Shown: positions 11,001-22,181, counted from the stretch's first letter. The stretch is 64,000 bases of DNA from Flavobacterium ginsengisoli (GCF_029625315.1 NZ_CP121110.1:2675001-2739000), one strand, 5' to 3'. A program made the numbers and translations. Notes: generated by a model not told the origin, from the letters alone.

Positions 11001-11328
11001 GCGGACTTCAGACGGCTTATGCTAGAGAAAAAGCGGATGTGGAGGAACTACTAAACAATTTGTAGTACTTGTATTTCCTCTATTTTTTACACCAAACAAC
11101 GATACGTACAACGATGTTTGGGAAGTAACCGGAATGGAAAATTATCCTCAAGCAGTAGTTACTATTTTTGACCGTTATGGAAAACTAGTCGCACAATTAA
11201 GCCGTTTTAAAATGAGTTGGGATGGTACTTTAAATCAAATTCCACTTCCTGCTTCAGATTATTGGTATGCTTTAAAAGTAGATGATTCAATGCCAGTTTT
11301 AAGAGGGCATTTTACTCTGAAAAGATAG
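8006..11328 (+). CDS. Large T9SS-secreted LRR / C-type lectin / Ig-like surface protein (one frameshift)
   Basis: Signal peptide (to about residue 25, FIGSAQ). Leucine-rich repeats of about 21 residues run from about 50 to 400 (pattern L-x-x-L-D-V-S-x-N). A C-type-lectin-like domain follows at about 560-705, with WIGGSD, FWNTGEPNN and GSWNDL landmarks. Then come three Ig-like modules at about 730-950 (the first two with IRWFDAA-GG / INWYDAATGG, Ig_7 type). The C-terminus from about 1020 is a gliding-motility-type T9SS type B sorting domain (FFTPNNDTYNDVW ... FDRYGKLVAQL). One A is missing in the A run at 11028-11032; restoring it joins EK to SGCGGTTKQFVV and gives 1107 residues. Probable adhesin. 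Confidence 0.88.
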
Positions 11329-11349
11329 TTTTTAATGAGAGAATATATC

Positions 11350-11397
11350 AATTTGATAATTAGAGAATTGTTTTTGGAATTTTCTAATTATCAAATT
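11350..11397. repeat. Perfect 15-bp inverted repeat between convergent genes
   Basis: AATTTGATAATTAGA (11350-11364) and its exact complement at 11383-11397, followed by GATTGACACATT. It lies between the convergent adhesin and folK genes. It may act as a bidirectional terminator, but the T run is weak. A related element occurs at 36525-36600. Confidence 0.75.
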
Positions 11398-11412
11398 TTC
11401 TGATTGACACAT

Positions 11413-12546
11413 TTAATCCAATTTCTTTTTAATTTCATTCAGTATATAAAGGTAATCTTCGTGTTTTTTTACAAAATCGCGATTAGAAACATCAATTATT
11501 AAAACATTTAAATCGGTTTGAGATTTTATGTATTCGAGATAACCGTTATTGATTTTTTCTAAATATGTTGCTTCTATATTCTGCTCATAAATACGTCCGC
11601 GTTTTTTAATGTTTTGCGACAATCTTTCCGTATTCTGATACAAATAAACATACAAATCTGGCTTTGGCATTTCTTTGTAAATAATGTCGAATAGATTTCT
11701 ATACAAACGATATTCATCTTCTGCAAGCGTTATTTTGGCAAAAATCAGCGATTTAAAAATATGATAATCAGCAACTATAAAATCTTTAAATAAATCAAAT
11801 TGCGCCAAATCATCGGCTAATTGCTGATAGCGGTCGGCTAAAAAAGACATTTCCAACGGAAATGCATATCGGTTTTGGTCTTTGTAAAACTTTGGCAAAA
11901 ACGGATTGTCTGCAAATCGTTCTAAAACTGTTTTTCCGTTAAAATCTTCTGCAATTTTATGCACCAAAGTAGTTTTTCCTGCTCCAATATTTCCTTCAAA
12001 AGCAACATAATTGAATTGATTTAAAGGAATTTTATCAATCGGGCTTTTCAACTTTTGCACCACTGTACAAACACTTTCATCTGGAGTAATTGCAATCAAC
12101 TCAGGAATTGTTTTTTGCAAAATTGGATGCCTCCAATCTAACTTTAAATCTTGCATCGGAAGTAAAACAAAATTTCTGTTTTGCATTAGCGGATGCGGAA
12201 CCTGAAGTTTTTCTGTATCTATTATTTCATCATCAAAAGCAATTAAATCAACATCAATAATTCTAGACTGATACCCTTCTTGATTTAAGCGGATTCTTCC
12301 TAATTCTTTTTCGACTTTTAAAATTTGATTTAATATTTTTTGCGCAGATGAATTGGTATGCAAAAGAAGCGCACAATTATAAAAAGCATCACTCTCAAAA
12401 CCCCATGCAGGAGTTTCATAAAGTTTAGAAACCTCAATAACAGTCCCCACATTTTGATGTATCAAATCAATACAATTCTGAATGTTTTCTAGTCTGCTGC
12501 CTTGGTTGCTGCCTATCGATAAAACGACTTGATGCTGTAATTTCAT
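11413..12546 (-). CDS. folK: FolK-deoxynucleoside kinase fusion
   Basis: 377 residues, two enzymes in one chain. Residues 1 to about 160 are 6-hydroxymethyl-7,8-dihydropterin pyrophosphokinase (LSIGSNQG, RIIDVDLIAFD, PHPLMQNRNFVL), a folate-synthesis step. Residues about 175-377 are a dNK/thymidine-kinase-like deoxynucleoside kinase with P-loop EGNIGAGKTT, FADNPFLPKFY, and the DRYQQL and KKRGRIYEQ elements. The junction has no stop and both halves look complete. This fusion is widely annotated in Bacteroidetes. It is convergent with the adhesin gene and divergent from sppA. Confidence 0.92.
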   Translation of the reverse strand: MKLQHQVVLSIGSNQGSRLENIQNCIDLIHQNVGTVIEVSKLYETPAWGFESDAFYNCALLLHTNSSAQKILNQILKVEKELGRIRLNQEGYQSRIIDVDLIAFDDEIIDTEKLQVPHPLMQNRNFVLLPMQDLKLDWRHPILQKTIPELIAITPDESVCTVVQKLKSPIDKIPLNQFNYVAFEGNIGAGKTTLVHKIAEDFNGKTVLERFADNPFLPKFYKDQNRYAFPLEMSFLADRYQQLADDLAQFDLFKDFIVADYHIFKSLIFAKITLAEDEYRLYRNLFDIIYKEMPKPDLYVYLYQNTERLSQNIKKRGRIYEQNIEATYLEKINNGYLEYIKSQTDLNVLIIDVSNRDFVKKHEDYLYILNEIKKKLD

Positions 12547-12684
12547 AATTAATGCAAATTAACTAAAACTATTTTAGAATTAACCAATATATTTGTGAAA
12601 CGACGTCTCAAATCCAATCAGAAATTTAGATGTCTCTTTTGTAACGTTTTGACGTTTTTTGCTACTTATTAAAAAAATATACAT

Positions 12685-14442
12685 ATGAAGTTTTTAGGAA
12701 ATGTAATTGCCACAGTTATCGGTATTTTTATTTTTATCATGCTCTTCTTTTTTGGAGCAATCTTTATCGGAGTTGTTTTTGGCGGAGACGACAGTGTTTC
12801 TGTTAAATCGGATTCGGTTATTGAATTCAATTTAAAAGAAATTAAAAACGATTACGCAGGAAAATACAAAGATCCTTGGGTAAGTGTCTTTTCAGACAAA
12901 AAAAGCATAGGTTTGACCGATGTAATCAATGCTATTGAAGCAGCAAAAACAGACGACAACATTAAAGGAATTTCGATTTTAAATGATGAATCTTCACTTG
13001 GTCTTGCGCAATATAAAGATTTAAGAAACGCTTTAGAAAGCTTCAAAAAATCAGGTAAATTTGTTTGGGCTTACGCCAATACTTATTCGCAGAAAGAATA
13101 TTATTTAACTTCTGTTGCCAATACTATTTATATAAATCCTGCCGGAGATTTAGACTTTAAAGGTCTTTCTTCTGAAGTTATGTTTTTCAAAGATTTCCAA
13201 GATAAATCTGGAATACATATGGAAGTGATTCGTCACGGAAAATACAAAAGTGCAGTTGAGCCTTTCTTAGATAATAAAATGAGCGATGCCAACAGAGAAC
13301 AGATAACGGCACTTTTAAACTCAATTTGGACAACCGTATCTGCTGATATTTCAAAAAGCAGAAATATTCCGTTACCTAAACTAAACGAAATTGCAAACGG
13401 ACTTTTGGCTAGAACTCCAGAAATGGCAAAAGAACAGCATTTAGTAGATATTGTTGCTTACGAAGATGTTTATCACGATGCCATTAGAAAAGCGCTGAAA
13501 GTAGATAAAGATGAAGATTACAATAAAATTTCAATCTCAGATTATACTCAAAATCATTTAGCAACAGCTTTAGATAATGCTTCAAGCGATCAAATTGCGA
13601 TTATTTACGCTCAAGGCGAAATCGGAAGTGGCGAAGGAGATGTAAACACAATTGGAGAAGGCTCTATGAGACGTTCTTTGCAAGAAGCCAGAAAAAATGA
13701 TGACATTAAAGCTATCGTTCTTAGAATTGACAGCCCAGGCGGAAGTGCTCTTACTTCTGATTTAATTTGGAGAGAAATTGAAGTTACAAAAAAAGTAAAA
13801 CCAGTTGTCGTTTCTATGGGTAACTATGCTGCCTCTGGCGGTTATTATATTGCTTGCAACGCCAATAAAATATTTGCTGAAAACAATACTATTACAGGAT
13901 CTATTGGAGTTTTTGGAATGTTGCCAAATTTTAGTCCGTTGGCTAATAAATTAGGAATCAATTCTGAGCAGGTTAAAACTCATGAAAACGCCGCAAACTA
14001 TAGTCCGTTCTTGCCTGTAGACGAGAAATTTAAAGCTTTTACTTTAGAAGGAGTCGAAAAAATCTACAACACGTTTGTTACTCATGTTGCAGAAGGACGT
14101 AAAATGACTTTTTCACAAGTTGATTCAATTGCTCAAGGTAGAGTTTGGTCTGGAACCGAAGCTTTAAAAATTGGTTTAGTTGATAAAATTGGCGGATTAA
14201 ATGACGCGATTGCTGAAGCGACTAAAATTGCTAAACTAAAAAAATATAGCACTCAAAATTATCCTGAATATGAAAAAACACTTAACGATTTGCTAGGAAA
14301 TCTACCTTTTGCAAAATCTAAAGAAGCTTTTATAAAAGAAGAAATTGGAGAAGAAAATTACCTACTTCTAGAGCAGGTTAAGAAATTTCAAAAACAAAAA
14401 GGAGTGCAAGCGATACTGCCTTACGGAATCAATATTTATTAA
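12685..14442 (+). CDS. sppA: Signal peptide peptidase SppA, 67K type
   Basis: 585 residues, the long two-domain form. One N-terminal membrane helix (about 8-34). The catalytic lysine lies in the N-terminal half (HGKYKSAVEPF, about 190) and the nucleophilic serine in the C-terminal half (GNYAASGGYYIAC). RIDSPGGSALTSDLIWREI and TGSIGVFG are conserved S49 landmarks. It degrades cleaved signal peptides in the inner membrane. The hydrolase gene starts 10 bp after its stop, so the two are probably co-transcribed. Confidence 0.93.
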   Translation: MKFLGNVIATVIGIFIFIMLFFFGAIFIGVVFGGDDSVSVKSDSVIEFNLKEIKNDYAGKYKDPWVSVFSDKKSIGLTDVINAIEAAKTDDNIKGISILNDESSLGLAQYKDLRNALESFKKSGKFVWAYANTYSQKEYYLTSVANTIYINPAGDLDFKGLSSEVMFFKDFQDKSGIHMEVIRHGKYKSAVEPFLDNKMSDANREQITALLNSIWTTVSADISKSRNIPLPKLNEIANGLLARTPEMAKEQHLVDIVAYEDVYHDAIRKALKVDKDEDYNKISISDYTQNHLATALDNASSDQIAIIYAQGEIGSGEGDVNTIGEGSMRRSLQEARKNDDIKAIVLRIDSPGGSALTSDLIWREIEVTKKVKPVVVSMGNYAASGGYYIACNANKIFAENNTITGSIGVFGMLPNFSPLANKLGINSEQVKTHENAANYSPFLPVDEKFKAFTLEGVEKIYNTFVTHVAEGRKMTFSQVDSIAQGRVWSGTEALKIGLVDKIGGLNDAIAEATKIAKLKKYSTQNYPEYEKTLNDLLGNLPFAKSKEAFIKEEIGEENYLLLEQVKKFQKQKGVQAILPYGINIY

Positions 14443-14452
14443 TTGAATTAAG

Positions 14453-15399
14453 ATGAATAAAATAATTCTTTTTTTGACGGTTTTGTTTTGGAGTTTCATA
14501 AACGCTCAAGACAAAAAAGAAACCACGTTTAAGGAAACACCAGCAATATTAAAGATTAACAACGATCAGATTTTTGGTACGCTGACAACTCCAGATTTGA
14601 CCAAAAAATTTCCGGTTGCTTTAATTATTGCGGTTCTGGTCCAACGGATAGAAACGGGAACAATCCGATGATGAAAAACAACTCGTTAAAAATGCTGGCA
14701 GAAGCTTTGGCTAAAAACGGAATTGCATCATTGCGATATGATAAAAGAGCTATTGGAGAAAGCAAAGCAGCTGGCGGATCTGAAAGCAGTCTGGTTTTTG
14801 AAAATTATATTCAAGATGCCAAAAGCTGGATTAATTATTTAAAACAGGACAAACGTTTTTCTAAAGTAATTATAATCGGTCACAGTGAAGGCTCTTTGAT
14901 TGGAATGGTGGCCAGTACAAAAGCAGATAAGTTTGTTTCTATTGCAGGCGCAGGCGAACCTGCAGATCAAATCTTAAAAACTCAAATTGGCGCCAAGTCA
15001 ATGAAACCACTTAATGACTTGACCTTCCCTATTATTGATAGTTTAAAAAACGGATTTGAAGTTAAAAAAGTAGATCCTATGCTTAATTCTCTTTTCAGAC
15101 CAAGCATTCAGCCTTATTTGATTTCTTGGTTTAAATACAATCCGCAGACCGAAATACAAAAGCTTACTATTCCAGTTTTAATCCTGCAAGGAAATAATGA
15201 CATGCAGATTGCTGTAAAAGATGCAGAAAATTTAAAACAAGCTAATAAAAATGCAGATCTACAGATAATTGACAAGATGAATCATATTATGAAAATCATT
15301 GATGGCAATCAGGAAGATAATTTAGCCAGTTACAATAATGAAACACTTCCTATTTCTGAAATCCTAGTCGAAAAAATAGTTTCATTTATTCAGAAATAA
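14453..15399 (+). CDS. Secreted alpha/beta hydrolase (one frameshift)
   Basis: Signal peptide MNKIILFLTVLFWSFINAQ. Alpha/beta hydrolase fold: oxyanion region IIAGSGPTDRNGNN (after repair), nucleophile elbow IIGHSEGSLIG, acid near VLILQGNNDMQI and catalytic His in KMNHIMK. One base is missing near 14631-14633 (GCGGTT where GCGGGT or GCAGGT is expected); adding it gives 315 residues in one frame. Substrate unknown; similar to DUF3887/esterase-type periplasmic hydrolases. Confidence 0.85.
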
Positions 15400-15414
15400 T
15401 AAAATAAACACCCT

Positions 15415-15454
15415 AAAAAATCCGTTTTGAAAATAGTTCTTAACGGATTTTTTT
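15415..15454 (+). terminator. Terminator after the hydrolase gene
   Basis: AAATCCGTT / AACGGATTT hairpin with a T run. Confidence 0.75.
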
Positions 15455-15523
15455 ATATGAAAATTTTAATAAAATTCTTACGTAATTAAGAAAACTTTAT
15501 CTTCAAACTCTAGTAAAAAAAAC

Positions 15524-15531
15524 TATTTTTG
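15524..15531 (+). promoter_or_regulatory. Putative -7 box TATTTTTG of the AsmA-like gene
   Basis: Matches TAnnTTTG, 43 bp before the ATG at 15574. The -33 element is not clear. Confidence 0.5.
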
Positions 15532-15573
15532 CAAGAGTCGATTTTAACACGTTAAACCCTCAAATCTATTTAT

Positions 15574-18173
15574 ATGCTAAAAAAAGTTTTAAAAATAAGT
15601 GCCATAGTCATTGTGGTATTTGTTGCTTGCATTATTTGCCATTCCGTTTTTATTTAAAGATCAAATCAAGGCTAAAATCGTTGAAGCCATCAATGAAAGT
15701 GTTGATGCTAAAGTAAGTTTTACAGATGCAGATTTAAGTTTATTCAAGAATTTCCCTAACGCAACAGTTGGAATCGAGAAATTAGTTATTATCAACAAAG
15801 CTCCTTTTGAAGGCGACACGCTGGTTTCTTTAGGACAACTAAATTTAAAAATGAGCGTGAAAGAACTTTTTAAAGGAAAAGATGAACCTTTAAGCATTCA
15901 GGGAATTAGTTCAACAAACGGATTAATAAACATTATATTCAATAAAGATGGCATAGGAAACTTCGATATTGCCTTAAAAGACAAAAAAGAAGAAACGAAA
16001 GACGAAGCAAGCAAACCACTTGCATTAAAAATTCAGAATTATAAAATCGAGAATTTTACTTTTAGATATATCGATCAAGGTTCTAAAATTAGAATGGTTA
16101 TTGACAGTTTAAACCACGAAGGAACTGGAGATTTTACCAATTCAAAATTAGATTTAACAACAAAATCTTCTGCAAAAGTTTCATTGGACATGGATAAAAT
16201 GAATTACATGAAAAATGTAAAACTAACTTTAGACGCTGTTCTTGGAATTGATTTAGAAAAAAGCAAATATACTTTTAAAGAAAACAAGACTCTTATCAAT
16301 CAATTGCCTTTAGAGTTTGACGGATTTATTCAAATGGCTGAAAAAGCGCAGATTTATGATTTGAAATTTAAAACCCCTACTTCATCGTTTACCAATTTCT
16401 TAGGTTTAATTCCTTCGGCTTATGCATCTAGCTTAGAAGGTGTAAAAACGACTGGAGATTTTACTGTAAATGGTTTTGCAAAAGGTGAATTGACAGACAC
16501 TACGGTTCCTAAATTTAATATCGAAATCGCTTCAAACAATTCTTCTTTCCAATATCCTAATCTTCCAAAATCGGTTCAAAATATTGTAATTGATACCAAA
16601 ATCATCAACGAAACTGGAATCTTAAATGATACTTATGTCAATCTAGATAAGTTGTCTTTTAGAATTGATCAAGATGTTTTTAACGCTAAAGCGAATATCA
16701 AAAACATAACTGTAAATCCAATTGTTGACGCAGCTTTAAAAGGAACAATCAACTTAGCAAATCTTTCTAAAGCATATCCAATTAAAATGGATAAACCTTT
16801 AGCGGGTATTTTAAAAGCTGACGTTACAACAAACTTTGATATGGCTTCTGTAGAAAAAAGCGAATATCAAAATATCAAAAATGCTGGTACAATGAGTTTG
16901 TCAGGATTTAAATATACCGACGAAAACAACAAATCGATGAACATCAGCACGGCTTTGGTTGAATTTAATCCGAGTAAGATCAACTTAAAACAATTTGATG
17001 CTACAACTGGAAAAAGTGATATCAGCATTAATGGGGTTTTAGAGAATTTCTATGGTTTTATGTTTAAAAAACAAGAACTTAAAGGAAACTTTAATATGAG
17101 TTCTAAACAATTGTCTGTTGATGACTTTATGACTTCTGGCGAACCTGCAACTGCAAAAACAGAAGCAAAACCTGCTGACGCAATGAAGATTCCGGCTTTC
17201 TTAAATTGTACATTAAATGCAAAAGCTACAACTGTTTTATACGACAACTTAAAACTTCAAGATGTTGCTGGAAGATTGATTATTAAAGACGAAAAAGCCA
17301 CTCTTGAAAACTTTAAAACAAATATCTTCGGCGGGTCAATTGGACTTAACGGAGCTGTTTCTACAAAAGAAAAAGTGCCAACTTTTGATATGAATTTAGG
17401 ATTCAATCAAGTTGATATTGCACAAACTTTTACTCAATTGGATATGATGAAAAAGATAGCTCCAATTGCAGGAATCATTAACGGTAAATTAAATTCGACT
17501 ATTAAATTAAATGGTAATTTGGACGCCAAAGAATTGACTCCAGATTTAAAATCAATATCAGGAGATTTATTAGGCCAATTATTATCAACTACTGTAAATG
17601 CTAAAAACTCTACAGTTTTAAATTCGCTTACTTCAAATGTTAAGTTCTTAGATTTAAACAAATTGAATCTAAACGATTTGAAAATGGCATTGTCTTTTGA
17701 GAATGGAAAAGTAAATGTAAAACCATTTGATATTAAATATCAAGACATTAAAGCTACAATTGGCGGAACTCACGGTTTTGACCAAACAATGAATTATACG
17801 ATTAAATTTGACGTTCCTGCTAAATATTTAGGAACCGAAGCCAACAATTTAATTGCGAAATTATCTCCTGCAGATGCTTGCAAAACTAGATAATATACCA
17901 ATCAATGCTTCTTTGACTGGCAATTTTTCAAATCCGAAAATCAGTACCGATATGAAAACTGCCGTAAGCAATTTGACTACACAATTGGTTAATCAGCAAA
18001 AAGAAAAACTTACTCAAAAAGGAACATCAGCGCTTACAGATTTAATCAACAAAAACACAAAAGCAAAAGATACAACTCAAGTCGCTAAAACTGAAAAAGA
18101 GCAAAAAACTCAAGAAGTGACTAAAAAAGCAAGTGATTTGTTGAATGGATTGTTTAAGAAGAAGAATCCTTAG
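15574..18173 (+). CDS. AsmA-family envelope protein (two GCWGC frameshifts)
   Basis: 865 residues after repair. Starts MLKKVLKISAIVIVVFVA, an N-terminal membrane helix, followed by a long beta-rich AsmA/DUF748-like body (KAKIVEAINESVDAKVSF, later LNGNLDAKELTPDLKSI and NLIAKLSPADAAKLDNIP). AsmA proteins span the periplasm and are linked to outer-membrane lipid homeostasis. The lesions are GCTTGC at 15625-15630 and at 17876-17881; removing one base from each gives one open frame. The C-terminus is Lys/Gln-rich. Monocistronic with its own promoter. Confidence 0.88.
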
Positions 18174-18176
18174 AAA

Positions 18177-18243
18177 GATGCTAAGATACTAAGATGCTAA
18201 GTTTCTGAGTTTCTCTAAGAAAAAAACTTAGAAACTTAGAAAC
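18177..18243. repeat. 8-bp-period intergenic repeat with inverted arm
   Basis: Units GATGCTAA, GATACTAA, GATGCTAA, GTTTCTGA in tandem, followed by an inverted copy (ACTTAGAAACTTAGAAAC). It has the same period as the 3364-3671 array and the same core as repeats at 31235 and 32169. Confidence 0.7.
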
Positions 18244-18279
18244 AAAAAAAATCCTGTTCTTTCGAACAGGATTTTTTTT
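18244..18279. terminator. Bidirectional terminator between convergent genes
   Basis: AAAATCCTGTTC / GAACAGGATTTT hairpin with A and T runs on the two sides, between the AsmA gene (+) and the GT9 gene (-). Confidence 0.85.
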
Positions 18280-18283
18280 GTTT

Positions 18284-19366
18284 CTATATTGCTCTCGAAT
18301 AAATATTTAAGGTACCGCTACTCAAAATTGAATTTATCGTTTTTATATATTCTTTTTTCGTGTACAGATTAACATCTATTCCAACACTACAATTATCATA
18401 AGGTTCATATTTTTTCAAATTAGATACCGAAAATAGCCCAATTGTTGGTGTATGCACTGCGCTTGATAAATGCATAATTCCGCTATCGGCCCCAATAAAC
18501 AAATCGGCATTTGCAATAACAGATCCTATTTCTCGGATATCTTTACTATAAAATGTCGGAGCTTTAAATCCGATTTGAGATACATTTTCTACAGGTAAAA
18601 TCTCAATAATATTGTAGTTTTTATATTCTGCGGTAAGTTGAGAATAGAACTTTTCCCACCACTCTTCTGAAAGGCATTTTGCACCTGTTGCGTAGGTAAA
18701 AATGCAGATTGTTCTTTTGTCGTTATTTGTTAGTTCTCCTAATATTTTTCTTCCTTCTGAAATTTCAGAAGCTGTTAATTTAAGATCTAAAGGAGCAATT
18801 ATTTTATTACTACTTGTTGGCAATCTCAATTTTGCCAAATAATTTCGAAAATTATAAACAGGATACTTTGCAATATGTTCAAAATCACTTTTTTTCTCTG
18901 CGATTTCATCATTTGAATCTCCGAAAAACTTGTATTTGGCATTTGAGAACTGAACCGCTAATCGGCCTGAAGAAGAGTTTTGATCTACATTAATCGCTAG
19001 ATCATAGGGAGTTTTTTTTAACGAAATCCAAACCTTTGAATAGGCAATCAAGCTTTTAAATGGTTTTTTAGGCAAATGGATTATTTTGTCGACAGTATCG
19101 TATTTTTCAAAAATAATAGGAGCTAATGTTCCTTTTACAAATAAATCAATTTTACAATTTGGAAACATTTCGGACACTTCCTGAACAAGCGGTGTAATTA
19201 ATAAAAGGTTTCCTAACCTTCCATTTGGCCTACAAATAAGAACTCTTTTAATTTCGCTTTTATCAACCAAAATAAAATCGTTCTGCATATTTGTTTTTCC
19301 AACATTCTTAGTCAGGTTGCGCATTATGCTACGCCTATGTACATTTATTTTGCTTAAAACACTCAT
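18284..19366 (-). CDS. Glycosyltransferase family 9 (heptosyltransferase-like)
   Basis: 360 residues, GT-B fold of the ADP-heptose:LPS heptosyltransferase family. Landmarks: ICRPNGRLGNLLLITPLVQEV near residue 47 (family G-x-G-D replaced by R-L-G-N), KPFKSLIAY, and the C-terminal nucleotide-sugar site NADLFIGADSGIMHLSSAV. Likely adds a sugar during LPS core assembly. The start used (MSVLSKINVHRR) may be long; MQNDFILVDKSEIKRVLI is an alternative about 26 residues in. Confidence 0.85.
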   Translation of the reverse strand: MSVLSKINVHRRSIMRNLTKNVGKTNMQNDFILVDKSEIKRVLICRPNGRLGNLLLITPLVQEVSEMFPNCKIDLFVKGTLAPIIFEKYDTVDKIIHLPKKPFKSLIAYSKVWISLKKTPYDLAINVDQNSSSGRLAVQFSNAKYKFFGDSNDEIAEKKSDFEHIAKYPVYNFRNYLAKLRLPTSSNKIIAPLDLKLTASEISEGRKILGELTNNDKRTICIFTYATGAKCLSEEWWEKFYSQLTAEYKNYNIIEILPVENVSQIGFKAPTFYSKDIREIGSVIANADLFIGADSGIMHLSSAVHTPTIGLFSVSNLKKYEPYDNCSVGIDVNLYTKKEYIKTINSILSSGTLNIYSRAI

Positions 19367-19613
19367 TTATGGAATAATTTACGAATTATAAAATCTTAAT
19401 TAAATTTTAGAAAAAGTGACAGACTCAAATCTAGTCTCTTTTATTTTCTAAAAATAAATTCTTCCAATAAGCATTTGTTACAAAATTGTAACCAAATGTA
19501 TCAATATTTACATTTTTTGCTTTTGGAAGCGATATAAAATTACGATAAATTATTCTGTAATCAACAAATAACTAGATAGTTACACTAAAAACATCGACGA
19601 CCTCCCAATAAAT

Positions 19614-20407
19614 CTAGACGTTTATTGTAACCACATAACCTTCTGATCCTCGAATATTAAAGACAGTTCCGTTTTCAAATAATAAATATTGACCTTTAAT
19701 TCCAGTTAATTTTCCGCTGAAAGAAGGTGTCTTATCTAAATTCAAACTGTTCACCTTTGCTGGATAACTCAAAACAGGATATTGAAGCTCGTAAACATCA
19801 TTTTTTTGTGCATAAAAATAATCTTTAACTTCTGCTGGAATCAGACTTTCAATCTTCGCTTTTTCTGCAATTAAATCAAAACTTTGAACAGAGTTCTGCA
19901 ACATTTTTCTCCAGTTGGTTTTGTCTGTATAATGATCTTTTAGAGCGACCTCTGTAATTCCTGCTAGATATCGATTTGGAACCTCAACAATTGCAATAGC
20001 TTGAGAAGCACCTTGATCGATCCAACGAGTTGGAACTTGCGATTTGCGAGTTACACCAACTTTTATTTCGCATGCCGAAGCCAAATATACAATATGCGGT
20101 TGCAATTGCGCTTTTGATTCATATTCTAAATCTCTATCTGCAATTCCTAAATGCGCCGTGCTTAATTCTGGTCTCATAATCCAATCTCCAACAGCAGGAC
20201 TTGAATAAAAACACTCGTAACAAAAACCTTGTCGGTATATTTTTTCTTTTTACCACAATTTAAGCATTGACAGCCTACAAAATTGATTTCAATTTCTTTA
20301 TCTAATAATTGATTAACATTTAAGAAACTATCTTCAAAGACCAAATAATATTGGATTGGGCTTCCAAGTTCAGTTTGCATTTTTGTCAGTACGCCTTGAT
20401 ATTGCAT
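19614..20407 (-). CDS. DUF2797 protein (one frameshift)
   Basis: 264 residues after repair. N-terminal zinc-ribbon-like part with CQCLNCGKKK and GFCYECFYSSPAVGDWIMRPE, then the conserved ADRDLEYE ... PHIVYLASACEIKVGVTRK and PTRWIDQGASQAI segments that define DUF2797. Function unknown. One A is missing from the A run (plus-strand T run 20240-20245); restoring it links the cysteine motif to the body. It ends with the HNxxE-free C-terminus GSEGYVVTINV. Confidence 0.85.
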
Positions 20408-20649
20408 TCGTATTTTTATTTATAATTGCTGATTCGGATTTATTAAAAGATTTAAAGTTTTTTGTGTTAAAATTCGACTTATTGGGTAGAATCTTTACTT
20501 CAAATCGAATTGTTTTTTACAAAAAAATATTATTTTTGATATGAATACAAAGTTACTACTTGTCTCTCGATATTCAAATTTTAAGTTTTTAGTTTTACTA
20601 TAGATTGTGAGATTTAAAACCTAAAATTAGTTAACTAAAAACCAAATTC

Positions 20650-22162
20650 ATGCCTTTATCTATTATCAATTCGTTTGCATCGTGGGTCCTAAAACAAAGG
20701 ATTCATCAAATAGAGCTTTTTTTAAAATACCCAAATGAAGTTCAAGAAGAATTATTGCACAACTTATTGACGGCATCTGAAAATACAGTTATTGGAAAAC
20801 AATATGATTTTTCGAGTATCAATTCCTATCAGACCTTTGCAGAAAGAGTTCCTATTGCGACTTATGAAGAATTGCAACCATTAATTGAGCGCACACGTTT
20901 GGGTGAGCAGAACGTTTTTTGGGAAACACCAATTAAATGGTTTGCTAAGTCTAGCGGAACAACAAATGCAAAAAGCAAATTTATTCCTGTAAGTAACGAA
21001 GCGCTGGAAGATTGCCACTATAAAGGAAGTAAAGATCTTTTATGCCTTTATTTGAATAATAATGAAGATTCTGAATTGTTTTTAGGAAAAAGTCTTCGTT
21101 TAGGAGGAAGCTCTCAGATTTACGAAAACAACAATACTTTCTTTGGCGATTTATCGGCAATCTTAATTGAAAATATGCCAATTTGGGCTGAATTTAGCAG
21201 TACACCAAGCAGCAAAACTTCACTTATGAGCGAGTGGGAAACTAAAATCGGCGCCATCATTAACGAAACAAAAAATGAAAACGTAACCAGTTTTGCAGGA
21301 GTTCCTTCTTGGATGCTAGTTTTAATGAATAAAGTTTTAGAAAATACTGGTAAACAAAGTTTATTGGAACTTTGGCCAAATTTGGAAGTTTACTTTCATG
21401 GTGGCGTAAGTTTTTCTCCTTATAAAGAACAATACAAAAAACTGTCTGCCAAGCAAAGATTTTAGATACTACGAAATCTATAACGCTTCTGAAGGCTTTT
21501 TTGCGATTCAGGATTTAAATAATTCAAGTGATTTATTGCTAATGTTGGATTACGGAATTTTCTACGAATTTATTCCAATGGACACTTTTGGAACTCCAAA
21601 CCAAAAAGTAATTCGTTTAGCAGATGTAGAACTGAATAAAAACTATGCTATTGTTATCACAACAAATTCTGGCTTGTGGCGTTATCTGATTGGCGACACG
21701 GTTCGTTTTACATCACTGAATCCGTACAGGATTAGAGTTACAGGAAGAACAAAACATCATATCAATGTTTTTGGTGAAGAGTTAATGGTAGAAAACACCG
21801 ATCAAGCAATTGCGAAAGCTTGCCAGGTTACGCAAACTGAAGTTATAGATTATACCGTTGCTCCTATTTTTATGCACGACAAAGAAAAAGGCGCACACGA
21901 ATGGATGATCGAATTTAAGAAACATCCAGCTGATGTTGGTCTTTTCCAAAAGGTTTTAGATGAAACATTGCAAACTTTAAACTCAGATTACGAAGCAAAA
22001 CGTTACAATAATATGACTTTGAACCCTTTGGTAATTAATGTTGCTCGCGAAAATCTTTTTTATGACTGGTTGAAAGAAAGAGATAAATTGGGCGGACAAC
22101 ATAAAATTCCGAGGCTATCCAATCAGAGAGATTACTTGGAACAGTTAAAGGAAATGTGTTAA
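20650..22162 (+). CDS. GH3-family acyl-adenylate synthetase-like protein (one GCWGC frameshift)
   Basis: 503 residues after repair. GH3 auxin-responsive-promoter family of the ANL superfamily: WFAKSSGTTNAKSKFIPVS is the phosphate-binding motif, YYEIYNASEGFFAIQD carries the aromatic/acyl motif, and LWRYLIGDTVRF and the RTKHHINVFGEEL hinge follow. The bacterial substrate is unknown; plant GH3s conjugate amino acids to acyl acids. The lesion GTCTGC at 21444-21449 should read GCTGC. Confidence 0.88.
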
Positions 22163-22181
22163 ACAATTTTATTTAATAGAG

